A DNA stretch of 64,000 bases from Bacillota bacterium. Its GTDB lineage: Bacteria > Bacillota > Desulfotomaculia > Desulfotomaculales > Ammonificaceae. The position numbers and the translations under genes are program-made. This document shows positions 18,780 through 26,600 of this stretch, piece after piece. Every line of letters begins with the position of its first letter. Within the stretch, counting starts at the first letter, position 1. The stretch is taken from the NCBI GenBank assembly GCA_040755295.1, contig JBFMBK010000003.1:1-64000 (forward strand), written 5' to 3'. The notes beneath the pieces were generated by a model. The model did no database searches, had not been told where the DNA came from, and was given only the letters and a program-made list of their open reading frames with translations.

Positions 18780-19124
18780 ATGATATAGATGTTATAGCTA
18801 AAAGGTTCCCCACTTTACGGAAAATAAGGTAATAATAGGCGAGGCGCCGCTTATAATCACAGCATCCGTTTTCAAGGGTGTGCGCTTAAGGCTTGAGGCA
18901 ATGTGAAACGCCAGGGAGGAAAAAGGCGCCTGTTCGATGAAAGAAATTCCGTAGTAAATGAATTCGGAAGTACCGCGGGCGAAAACGCGGTTATGATAAA
19001 CGGCCGGTACAACCTGAAACAATCCATACTGAAGATGTCGATATCGTAAACGCTACGCCGCTTCTGGATATAAAACCTTACGTAAACGGCGGCGCAGATT
19101 TTCGAAATAGAAGGTGCTGCACAC
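18780..19124 (+). other. Gene-poor stretch, possible decayed coding remnant
   Basis: No intact gene is seen. Two short out-of-register coding-like pieces occur on the plus strand: APLIITASVFKGVRLRLEA before 18902, and a 48-codon frame 18903-19049 containing NEFGSTAGENAVMINGRYN. They could be the residue of a broken gene, but no family was recognised. Confidence 0.25.
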
Positions 19125-19676
19125 ATGATCGACCCGGAAGAGATTATTAAAAAGTACTACGACCCGGAATCGGAATTATACTTTTTTCTTGTTGAACACA
19201 GTAAAATGGTTGTTCAAAAGGCGCTTGCGACGGCGGCGAAAATACCCCATCTTAAGCCCGACAACCGGTTTATCTTTGAGGCCGCGATGCTTCATGACAT
19301 CGGCATATTTCTCACCACACTGCCGGAAATCGGTTGCAACGGCGGCAGACCGTATATCTGCCACGGGCACCTGGGCAGGGAAATCCTCGAAAAAGAAGGG
19401 CTGCAAAAACACGCACTCGTTTGCGAAAGACATGTCGGTACCGGAATAACGAAAGAAGATGTGGAGATGCGAAAACTTCCGCTCCCTAAAAGGGACATGT
19501 TACCCGTATCTCTGGAAGAAAAAATAATCTGTTTCGCCGATAAATTCTTTTCTAAAGAAGGCAAAAAGACACTACAAAGAGAAAAAACAATTGACGAGAT
19601 AAGAAAAAGCCTGGTTAAGTTTGGTCCCGATAAGGTTTCGCGGTTCAATGAGTGGGTCGAGCTGTTCAAGGAATAG
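19125..19676 (+). CDS. HD domain phosphohydrolase-like protein
   Basis: This 183-residue protein begins MIDPEEIIKKYYDPESELYF. It shows the HD superfamily metal ligands: His in FLVEHSKMVVQKALATA near residue 26, HD in FEAAMLHDIGIF near residue 58, a further His in CHGHLGREIL near residue 82, and Asp in KIICFADKFFSKEG near residue 145. The ATG follows AGAAGGTGCTGCACAC. Small HD proteins of this type (uncharacterised clostridial family) are thought to hydrolyse phosphate esters or nucleotides, but the substrate is unknown. It is cytoplasmic and appears to be a single-gene unit. Confidence 0.85.
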   Translation: MIDPEEIIKKYYDPESELYFFLVEHSKMVVQKALATAAKIPHLKPDNRFIFEAAMLHDIGIFLTTLPEIGCNGGRPYICHGHLGREILEKEGLQKHALVCERHVGTGITKEDVEMRKLPLPKRDMLPVSLEEKIICFADKFFSKEGKKTLQREKTIDEIRKSLVKFGPDKVSRFNEWVELFKE

Positions 19677-19839
19677 CACGGACCGGCGAAGCCGCTTGCT
19701 GATACGAACACTGGTTGATTATGTATTAAATACGGTATATTATGAGCTTATGAAAAATAACAAAGGTGATAGTTAAGAAGTCAATATTAAGTAAACCACG
19801 TTGGTGTTTTGATGGAGCGCGGTTAGAAGCGAGCAAATG

Positions 19840-19944
19840 GGAAGTGAGAGGTGCGAGGTTGGAAGTAGGATTCTAAGAAGAATTCGCTATGCGAATTTTC
19901 CTCAAATTTTCTGACTTCCGACTTCTAACTTCTGACTTCTTAAA
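19840..19944. repeat. Low-complexity GAAGT/ACTTC intergenic repeat
   Basis: Short degenerate units occur in both orientations: GGGAAGTGAGAGGTGCGAGG and GGAAGTAGGA on the left, and CTGACTTCCGACTTCTAACT then TCTGACTTCT on the right. Together they could fold into a long imperfect hairpin through AAGAATTCGC/GCGAATTTTC. The family recurs near 54661-54690 and 63050. Confidence 0.6.
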
Positions 19945-19950
19945 CAGTCA

Positions 19951-19995
19951 GGCGCTGCTTATTACTGCGCCCTACGGGGTTCAGTGATTGCTTAC
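19951..19995 (+). repeat. Fragment of the dispersed MITE-like element
   Basis: GCGCTGCTTATTACTGCGCCC followed by TACGGGG and TGATTGCTTACG aligns with the right end of the 180-bp element at 59994-60173 (GCGCAGCCTATCGCCGCGCC, AATGGGG, TGAATAGTTACG). Only the right end is present. It overlaps the leader of the HdrA gene. Confidence 0.55.
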
Positions 19996-20022
19996 GTTAA
20001 GAAAAGCGGGGGAGACCAGGGA

Positions 20023-22368
20023 ATGAAGACTAAAGCTCCTGAAAGCCTCCAAATCGGTGCGGTTATTTGCGATTGCGGCGGGCAGATATCCGAAAAAGTA
20101 AATATGTCCGTAATTATTCAAAAGACTAAAGAACTGGACAGTGTCGCGCGCGTCCTGCAAACGGGAAACCTGTGCCGTAACGGGGGTCTGTCACGTGTAA
20201 AGGAAGAACTGAAGGGCTGCGACAGAATGCTTATCGCCGGATGCTCCGAGCGCTCGTCTCTTACCTTTAATGAAGACCGGATTGCGGCGTTTCTTGCGGA
20301 GATGGGCCTTAACAAGGCGATGTTTGAGGTCGCCAACCTGAGGGAGCAGTGTGTCTGGATTCACGACGGCGACGTGACGGACAAGGCAATGGACATGATC
20401 AGGATGGCGCACGCCAAACTGATATTAAACGTGCCGGTTCCGGCGCCGGTGAAGGTTTTGAAAAACAGCCTGGTGATAGGCGGCGGTCCCGCCGGCGTTC
20501 AGGCGGGCATCGATCTGGCAGCGGCGGGAATCAACGTTACCCTGACGGAAAAGAAGGCATACCTCGGCGGTCACTTCTGTCAGGTTCCGTATCTTATCCA
20601 GTGCGAAGGTTATCCGTCGATGTGCGCAAGTGACTGTGTCGCCCCGGTGCAGGCGCGGAAAGCGGTTTTCAGCCCGTTGATGCGGATTCTGACGAACACC
20701 GAGGTATTGGATATCCGGAAGGAGAACGGCAACTTTGCGGCATCAATAGCCAAAGGCGCCTCTTTTATCGATCCTGGTCGATGTGTCTCGTGCGGTAAGT
20801 GCGCCGCGGTTTGCGCGGTGGAGACGAAGAATGAGTATGAATGCGGCCTGACGAAAAGAAAGGCGATCGACAAGGAATACCGGATGGGGATTCCGGACAC
20901 CTATGATCTTGTCGACGAAGCATGCACCAGATGCGGCGAGTGTTTGAAGGTGTGTCCGACCGGCGCCATAGACCTTGAAGCGAAAGCGGAGGTCTTCGAA
21001 GAAACCTTCGGTACGGTGATTCTGGCTACCGGGTTCAAAGCCTTCGACCTCGGAACCCTCGAAAAATTGAACTATTCCTCTCCCAACGTTCTCTCCTCCA
21101 TGGAAATGGAGCGCTTGATAGCGGCACGGCTGGAGCGGCCCGACGGGCGGGGTCCGGCGGAACGCGTTGTGTTCATGCTGTGCGGCGGCTCGCGGTCGAC
21201 GGCGAAACAGTCCTCCGAAGGCGTGCCGTACTGTTCAAAAAACTGCTGCGGTTTTGCCGTCAAACAGGCGAACCGGGTGATGTCGATCAACAACAACGCC
21301 GAGGTATCGGTGGTCTATTTCGGCGACATCAGGACGTACGGGCGGGCGTTTGAGCATTTCTACAACGAGGCCGCGGAGTTCGCGGATTTTATAAACGGAG
21401 AGGTTACCGGGGTCCAGGACGGGGAGGACGGGCTGACTGTCAGCGTCGAGAGGCCGGACGGTTCCGAGGAAAAGATTGAGGCGGACATACTCGTTTTGTC
21501 CGAGGCGCTTCTGCCCGGCGGGACCGGTTTGATTGAAAAACTAAAGCTCAGGACCGACCGTTATAACCATCCGATTGAGATACAGCCGAGAATCCTGCGA
21601 CCAACGGAATCCATGGTCGACAGAGTGTACGTAGCGGGCGGCGTGAGCGGCCCGAAAATAGTTCAGGAAAGCGTGGAACAGGGAAGCGCGGCGGCGCTGA
21701 GGGTGATGCAGAGCATTTCCGGGGGCGAAAAGGAATTACCAAAATTCCTGTCATCTGTCGACAAGGAGCGCTGTTCGCGGTGCAGGATATGTGAGACCGT
21801 GTGTCCGCACGGGGCGATAAAGGTGACGGCGGAAGGGGCCGAAGTCGACCAGGCTTTCTGCCAGGGATGCGGGTTGTGCGCTTCCGCCTGTCCGAGCCGC
21901 GCGGTGGGGATACGGAACTTCGACAACGAGCAGATATTAAGTCAGGTAGAGGTCGCTTTTTCTGGATTGAAAGAGGGCGAACCGAGGATCATCGGCCTGC
22001 TGTGTTATTGGTGCTCGTACGCCTCGGCCGACCTCATGGGGATATACGGCATGAAAATACCCCATAAGAACTTCAGGAGCGTAAGGATACGCTGTTCATC
22101 GTCAGTGAACGCCGGGCTGATACTTGAGATCTTTCGAAAGGGCGTCGACGGGATTATCATCGCCGGCTGCCCGCCGAAAAACTGCCACCACGGGGCGGGC
22201 AACTACATGACCGCAAAGAGGGTCATGCTGATGAATACGGTCATGCGGCAGCTTGGTATGGATACGATCCGGCTGAAATGGGAGTTCATAGGTGTTCCGA
22301 TGTGGAGAAGCCTGGCGGAAGCGATAGAAAAAATGAATAAGAACCTGGCTGCGCTTGGATCTACTTAG
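20023..22368 (+). CDS. hdrA: HdrA-MvhD fusion, heterodisulfide reductase-like flavoprotein
   Basis: This 781-residue protein is an HdrA homologue with a C-terminal MvhD/FlpD domain. An N-terminal cysteine segment, IGAVICDCGGQISEKV, is followed by the FAD-binding motif SLVIGGGPAGVQAGIDLAAA near residue 150 and AYLGGHFCQVPYLIQCEG. Two central 4Fe-4S motifs read CVSCGKCAAVCAVE and CTRCGECLKVCPTGAI. Two more near residue 600 read CSRCRICETVCPHGAI and CQGCGLCASACPSRAV. The tail IIGLLCYWCSYASADL and IIAGCPPKNCHHGAGN is the MvhD [2Fe-2S] domain. In methanogens MvhD passes electrons from Mvh hydrogenase to HdrA, where flavin-based bifurcation occurs. Hydrogenase subunit genes follow directly, but HdrB and HdrC are not adjacent. 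Start ATG 20023 follows GGGGGAGACCAGG. Confidence 0.9.
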   Translation: MKTKAPESLQIGAVICDCGGQISEKVNMSVIIQKTKELDSVARVLQTGNLCRNGGLSRVKEELKGCDRMLIAGCSERSSLTFNEDRIAAFLAEMGLNKAMFEVANLREQCVWIHDGDVTDKAMDMIRMAHAKLILNVPVPAPVKVLKNSLVIGGGPAGVQAGIDLAAAGINVTLTEKKAYLGGHFCQVPYLIQCEGYPSMCASDCVAPVQARKAVFSPLMRILTNTEVLDIRKENGNFAASIAKGASFIDPGRCVSCGKCAAVCAVETKNEYECGLTKRKAIDKEYRMGIPDTYDLVDEACTRCGECLKVCPTGAIDLEAKAEVFEETFGTVILATGFKAFDLGTLEKLNYSSPNVLSSMEMERLIAARLERPDGRGPAERVVFMLCGGSRSTAKQSSEGVPYCSKNCCGFAVKQANRVMSINNNAEVSVVYFGDIRTYGRAFEHFYNEAAEFADFINGEVTGVQDGEDGLTVSVERPDGSEEKIEADILVLSEALLPGGTGLIEKLKLRTDRYNHPIEIQPRILRPTESMVDRVYVAGGVSGPKIVQESVEQGSAAALRVMQSISGGEKELPKFLSSVDKERCSRCRICETVCPHGAIKVTAEGAEVDQAFCQGCGLCASACPSRAVGIRNFDNEQILSQVEVAFSGLKEGEPRIIGLLCYWCSYASADLMGIYGMKIPHKNFRSVRIRCSSSVNAGLILEIFRKGVDGIIIAGCPPKNCHHGAGNYMTAKRVMLMNTVMRQLGMDTIRLKWEFIGVPMWRSLAEAIEKMNKNLAALGST

Positions 22369-22431
22369 AAGCTCACAAGGAGTGGAAATCAGGACCCGTA
22401 AGCTTGGAACTTAGAAGCAGTATTGTAACTT

Positions 22432-22564
22432 ATGCGGAGCGCAAAAAGAAGTGGTGCAGTGCAAGGAAGAACGTTGGAGACGAACCGGAACGTACATAAA
22501 GGTACGTGAGGATTCGGCTCCAACGGGCTGACGCAGCAATGCGTTTCTTATCGTTGCGCCCCCC
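22432..22564 (+). repeat. Dispersed structured repeat, copy A
   Basis: This noncoding element lies between the HdrA and hydrogenase small-subunit genes. Its core folds as CGTTGGAG/CTCCAACG, then CGAA/TTCG, then ACGTAC/GTACGT around ATAAAG. The 3' part reads CAGCAATGCGTTTCTTATCG then TTGCGCCC. It aligns with the element at 59994-60173, including helix-preserving base changes. Confidence 0.65.
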
Positions 22565-22595
22565 GAAAGAAGAACCATTTTCTTGGGAGGTCGGT

Positions 22596-23570
22596 ATGAG
22601 TAAGATCAGAATGATTTTAAACTGGGGGGCTTCTTGCGGCGGTTGTGACGTGTCAATCCTGGACGTCGGCAGGCCGGTACTCGATCTGCCGAATGACGCG
22701 GAGATCCTTTACTGGCCGGTTGCCCTCGATTTCAAGCGCCGTGACCTTGAGACGCTGGCAGACGGGAGCGTGGATATAGGGATTATTAACGGCGCCGTGA
22801 GGACTTCCGAGCAGGAAGAGGAAGCAAAAATCTTCCGCGCGAAGTGTAAAAGCGTCGTGGCTTACGGGTCCTGCGCATGCTTCGGCGGCATTCCCGGGCT
22901 GGCCAACCAGTTCGTTCGAGAAGACGTGATGGCGCGGGCGTACCGCGAAGCTCCTTCAAACGTAAACGAGGAAGGCGCGGTGCCGCTGACGGAATCGAAA
23001 ATGAAGGGTTACAGCCTTTTGCTTCCGGAGTTTTCTGAAGAAGTGCGGCCGCTGGAAGACATAATTAAGGTGGACCGTTTTGTTCCGGGATGCCCCCCTT
23101 CGACTGAAACCATCATCGAGTTTATCGGCAGTCTGGGCCCCATCGCGCGGGGAGAGGCGGGGAAAAGGATTTTCGCCTCAGACAGGTCGCTTTGCTACGA
23201 CTGCCCGCGGGAGAAGAACAAAGCGGCCAAAAGGGTCGAGAAGCTGTACCGCCCGCATGAAATAATCGCCGGAAGCGATAGATGCCTTCTCGATCAGGGG
23301 ATCGTATGCCTGGGCTTCGCCACCAGGGGCGGGTGCGGCGCGCGATGTATCGGGGTGAACATGCCGTGCCGGGGGTGCTACGGCCGACTGCCGTCGATGG
23401 TCGATCCCGGAGCCGAAGCGATATCGGCCTTAGCCTCCATAGCCGGGGATTGGGAGGACAACATGCCGCCGGCGAAGATATTCGATGTTTTAGACGCGGT
23501 CAAGGACGCTGTCGGCACGTTTTACTCGTTCTCCCTGCCATCCGCGATTATTAACAGGAAAAGAGGATAG
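22596..23570 (+). CDS. mvhG: [NiFe] hydrogenase small subunit, MvhG type
   Basis: The start is ATG 22596 (MSKIRMILNWGASCGGCDVS) behind TTGGGAGGTCGGT, giving 324 residues; the frame upstream is inside a repeat. It is the electron-transferring small subunit of a group 3 (F420-non-reducing, Mvh-like) [NiFe] hydrogenase. The proximal cluster ligands appear in ASCGGCDVSILD, VVAYGSCACFGGIPGL and DRFVPGCPPSTETI. The medial and distal clusters are supplied by CYDCPREKNKAAKRV, CLLDQGIVCLGFATRGGCGA and CIGVNMPCRGCYG near the C-terminus. There is no Tat signal, so the enzyme is cytoplasmic. It sits between the HdrA-MvhD fusion and the large subunit, forming an Mvh/Hdr-type module. Confidence 0.9.
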   Translation: MSKIRMILNWGASCGGCDVSILDVGRPVLDLPNDAEILYWPVALDFKRRDLETLADGSVDIGIINGAVRTSEQEEEAKIFRAKCKSVVAYGSCACFGGIPGLANQFVREDVMARAYREAPSNVNEEGAVPLTESKMKGYSLLLPEFSEEVRPLEDIIKVDRFVPGCPPSTETIIEFIGSLGPIARGEAGKRIFASDRSLCYDCPREKNKAAKRVEKLYRPHEIIAGSDRCLLDQGIVCLGFATRGGCGARCIGVNMPCRGCYGRLPSMVDPGAEAISALASIAGDWEDNMPPAKIFDVLDAVKDAVGTFYSFSLPSAIINRKRG

Positions 23571-23574
23571 GGAT

Positions 23575-25026
23575 ATGACCAGAAAGATCTCGATCCTTCC
23601 TAACACACGGCTTGAAGGGCACGGCAAGGTGGAAATAATACTTGACGATGACGGTAATGTTATCGACGGGTTCTTCCAGGTCATCGAATTCAGGGGCTTT
23701 GAAAAGTTCTGCGAGGGAAGGCACGTAGAGGAACTGCCCAGGATAACGCCTAAGATATGCGGTGTATGCCCCGGGGCGCATCATACAGCGTCCGCCAAGG
23801 CCTGTGATGCGGTTTTCAACGCGGACCCTCCCGATACGGCAAAGAAACTGCGGGAGATGTATTACAACGCCCATATGGCCCACAGCCATATCCTTCACTT
23901 CTTTGCTCTGGGCGCGCCGGATTTCGTCCTGCTGAAAGAGGATGCCGCAAAACGAAACATATTCGGGCTGGTGGCGGCGGTCGGCAGGGATATCGGCACG
24001 GCCGTCGTGGACAACCGCGGTCACGCGCAGCGGATCCAGGAGATCATCGGCGGACATCCTATATATCCGGTGTCCTCTCTTCCCGGCGGGCTGTCGAAAC
24101 CGCTCGGAGAGGCGGAGAGGGAAGAGATCGAAAAGAATGCGGTTTCTTTGATTGTTTTCAGCAGGCAGAGTCTTGAAATCTTCGAAAACCTCGTGCTGAA
24201 GAACCGGGAACTCGTGGAACTGATAGCTTCGGATTTATACCGGCACGAAACGAACTATGCGGGAATGATTGACGGAGAAGGTAAAGTAAATTTCTATGAC
24301 GGAAGGATAAGGGTTGTCGGCCCCGATGGCGGTGAGGTATGTTCCTTCGAGGGTGCGGATTATCTGGAGCACATAGCGGAACACGTTGAACCGTGGAGCT
24401 ATTTGAAGGTTCCATACCTGAAAAACGTAGGGTGGAAAGGTTATATAGACGGGCCGGAAAGCGGCGTATACAGGGTTAATTCGCTGGCGAGGCTGAATGT
24501 GGCCGACGGCATGGCGACACCGCTCGCACAAAAGGCTTACGAAGAAATATTTAAGTTCTTCGGGGGGAAACCGGTGCACAACACCCTTGCATACCACTGG
24601 GCAAGACTGGTGGAACTCATGTACGCGAGTGAGAGGATTCTAGAACTGGCGCGGGATCCAAGGATTACCGATGCCGATGTTCGAAATATTCCTTCGGGGA
24701 AGCCGTCCGAAGGTGTAGGGGTGGTTGAGGCGCCGCGGGGAACACTGTACCACCATTATGTTACGGACAGAAAGGGAATCGTACAAAAGGCGAATCTTAT
24801 CGTCGCTACGGTGCAGAATAACGCGGCCATTAACATGTCCGTAAAGAAAGCCGCGAAAGGGCTTATAAGAAACGGCATGGTAGACGATAAACTGTTGAAT
24901 ATGGTGGAGATGGCCGTCAGGGCTTATGACCCGTGCCTTGCCTGCGCCAGCCACACCCTGCCCGGAGGGGCGTCGTTCGAAATAAATATTTATCGGAGCG
25001 GGAAGCTGTATAAACGGCTGCCGTAG
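23575..25026 (+). CDS. mvhA: [NiFe] hydrogenase large subunit, MvhA type
   Basis: This 483-residue catalytic subunit starts at ATG 23575, four bases after the small-subunit stop. The N-terminal nickel-ligand motif is ITPKICGVCPGAHHTASAK (RxCGxCxxxH-like) near residue 59. The C-terminal motif is AYDPCLACASHTLPGG (DPCxxCxxH) near residue 460. After that His the chain runs on about 20 residues, so a C-terminal peptide may be removed by a maturation endopeptidase, which is not encoded here. NTRLEGHGKVEIILDDDG at the start is typical of group 3 enzymes. It probably oxidises H2 and delivers electrons through MvhG and the MvhD domain to HdrA. Confidence 0.92.
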   Translation: MTRKISILPNTRLEGHGKVEIILDDDGNVIDGFFQVIEFRGFEKFCEGRHVEELPRITPKICGVCPGAHHTASAKACDAVFNADPPDTAKKLREMYYNAHMAHSHILHFFALGAPDFVLLKEDAAKRNIFGLVAAVGRDIGTAVVDNRGHAQRIQEIIGGHPIYPVSSLPGGLSKPLGEAEREEIEKNAVSLIVFSRQSLEIFENLVLKNRELVELIASDLYRHETNYAGMIDGEGKVNFYDGRIRVVGPDGGEVCSFEGADYLEHIAEHVEPWSYLKVPYLKNVGWKGYIDGPESGVYRVNSLARLNVADGMATPLAQKAYEEIFKFFGGKPVHNTLAYHWARLVELMYASERILELARDPRITDADVRNIPSGKPSEGVGVVEAPRGTLYHHYVTDRKGIVQKANLIVATVQNNAAINMSVKKAAKGLIRNGMVDDKLLNMVEMAVRAYDPCLACASHTLPGGASFEINIYRSGKLYKRLP

Positions 25027-25095
25027 ACAGTAGACGGTAGAAAGTAGAAAGTAAGCAGTAGGTAGAAGGTAGAAGGTGGTACGGGTCACGGGTCA
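25022..25095. repeat. Low-complexity GTAGAAGGTAGA-type repeat
   Basis: Degenerate 8-10 base units (GTAGACAGTAGACGG, TAGAAAGTAGAAAGTAAGC, GGTAGAAGGTAGAAGGTGG) follow the hydrogenase gene. Its stop codon TAG is the first TAG of the repeat. They continue into CACGGGTCAGG, a unit related to the 39826-39950 repeat. Confidence 0.6.
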
Positions 25096-25267
25096 GGATT
25101 CGGGGATTAGGTCTCAGTCGACATGAAGTCCGAAACATGAAGAAATAAGAGTTTCAAGTTCCGGGCACTATATTCCGTATTCTATATTCTGGTTGCTGAC
25201 TACTAAATGCTACTGAATTTAACTTCGGCATGTATAACCATTAAAAAGAATTGGGTGGGTGGGAATT

Positions 25268-25597
25268 ATGGAACGGCTCCGTGAGTATGTCGGGAAAAAA
25301 CTTAGCGTTGAAAGGGTCAAAGATTCGGATGCGCTGCTTACCAACGGGATAGTATGCAGGTATCTGCCCGACCCCCCGGAAGATTTTGACGAGTTTGAAT
25401 TCACCTTTGATTTTGAAGATGAAACGGTTGTGCTGCTGGTTACGGTAGAATTGGGAAATATTAAAAGGCTTTATTTCAGTCTTGCCGACCATGATGACCC
25501 GGATGTGACCAGGCCTCTTACGGACGATCAGCTTAAGAGACTTCTGTCTTCAAAGGGCGACCGACTGGTGCGTTTCCTAGACCATATTACTCTGTAG
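25268..25597 (+). CDS. Hypothetical acidic protein, 109 aa
   Basis: The start ATG 25268 follows GGGTGGGTGGGAATT. The 109-residue protein begins MERLREYVGKKLSVERVKDS, is rich in Asp and Glu in the middle (FDEFEFTFDFEDETVVLLV) and ends RLVRFLDHITL. There is no membrane segment or known motif. The mixed beta/helix pattern suggests a small globular cytoplasmic protein. The family is not recognised. It converges with the following minus-strand gene. Confidence 0.55.
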   Translation: MERLREYVGKKLSVERVKDSDALLTNGIVCRYLPDPPEDFDEFEFTFDFEDETVVLLVTVELGNIKRLYFSLADHDDPDVTRPLTDDQLKRLLSSKGDRLVRFLDHITL

Positions 25598-25598
25598 T

Positions 25599-26276
25599 TC
25601 AGGCGTCTTGTTGGCGGGATTGCAGAGTTTTTAAAATGACCCGGCGTTCTGTTGAGCCGGGTTGGATGATTTTGTTCGTTTGGTAGGGTATCTGTCGCCC
25701 CGTTTCGGACCCGAAAAGCCAGCGGAAGTCTTCGGCGAACAGCTCTTCCGGGTCGGTGCCCGGTTTGTAATTGCGCAGGCGGAGATAATCATCGAAATCT
25801 TTTTGCGTAAAAAAGCGGAAGCGCACAAGATGCCCGATTTCGTGGGAAATGGTTGCCGCCACGGAGCAGGGTATAAGAGGTTCTTCCGGTTTGAGGATAA
25901 GCGCCCGGCCACGCGAAGGAACAAGTGCGAAAACCGGGCCCAGCATGCCCCCGCAGGGAGAGTATATGACCGCCTTTCCACGGGCGGGAAAGGAGATTCC
26001 CGTTATCATGGAACCGTCTTCCGATCGGCGGCGGGGACCGGAAAGACTTATCCGCCAATTTTCTTGAGCGACTTCCGGCAGTATTCCGGCAAGGTGGCGC
26101 ATTTCAGAAACCGCAGCCTGTTCCGCTTCCGGAGACACCTGCGATGAGGACCGCAGTTTTATGTTGCCTATTTGTGTCAGAGGAAACTCCCTGGTGTAAG
26201 GTAGTATTAAGTATATCGCAAAGAGATAAACAAGAATTATCAAAGGTACAGACATAAGAAAGCAGCGTAATCGCAT
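25599..26276 (-). CDS. Membrane-anchored zinc metallopeptidase-like protein
   Basis: The most natural start is MRLRCFLMSVPLIILVYLFA at about 26276; an upstream in-frame start at 26291 adds five residues. An N-terminal membrane helix is followed by an extracytoplasmic domain. It has the zinc motif VAATISHEIGHLVRFRFF (HExxH) near residue 150 and a downstream Glu in DPEELFAEDFRWLFG, fitting a gluzincin-like third ligand. LTQIGNIKLRSSSQVSPEAE precedes the catalytic part. Its overall length of about 225 residues is compact. The substrate and family are not known. It probably acts outside the membrane. Confidence 0.65.
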   Translation of the reverse strand: MRLRCFLMSVPLIILVYLFAIYLILPYTREFPLTQIGNIKLRSSSQVSPEAEQAAVSEMRHLAGILPEVAQENWRISLSGPRRRSEDGSMITGISFPARGKAVIYSPCGGMLGPVFALVPSRGRALILKPEEPLIPCSVAATISHEIGHLVRFRFFTQKDFDDYLRLRNYKPGTDPEELFAEDFRWLFGSETGRQIPYQTNKIIQPGSTERRVILKTLQSRQQDA

Positions 26277-26291
26277 TGATTGTAACACCAC

Positions 26292-26594
26292 CGTTTGTCA
26301 GCGTACGGATGGTAATATAAGTAATATTATCCATCGTTATCACCTTCATCGGTCGCCGAAGGTTTAAACTAAAGTACGTGGATTAATTTTAAGTTTAAAA
26401 ATATAAGGATTATCTTCGAAAAGACGGTGCGGCCCGGATTCTGAAGGATGGTATAATTTGCAACGGCAATTTATTGATCGTCTTATGGCGGCAGCGGGTT
26501 AATGTCCGGGATAAACGTTCCCGGCATGTAGCTTTTGTGTTATACTTTGCGGGGCAAAATCGCCGGAACAGTGATATAACGGGTGTTTTAGGGG
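26292..26594. other. Intergenic region upstream of thrC
   Basis: No gene is seen. TTATACTTT at about 26540 provides a TATACT -10-like element some 50 bases before the thrC start, with no strong -35. Confidence 0.3.
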
Positions 26595-26600
26595 GTGAAT

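Noticed and set aside
18903-19049. 48-codon plus-strand frame containing NEFGSTAGENAVMINGRYN
   Set aside because: No binding site or homology; kept only as a possible decay product in the gap entry.
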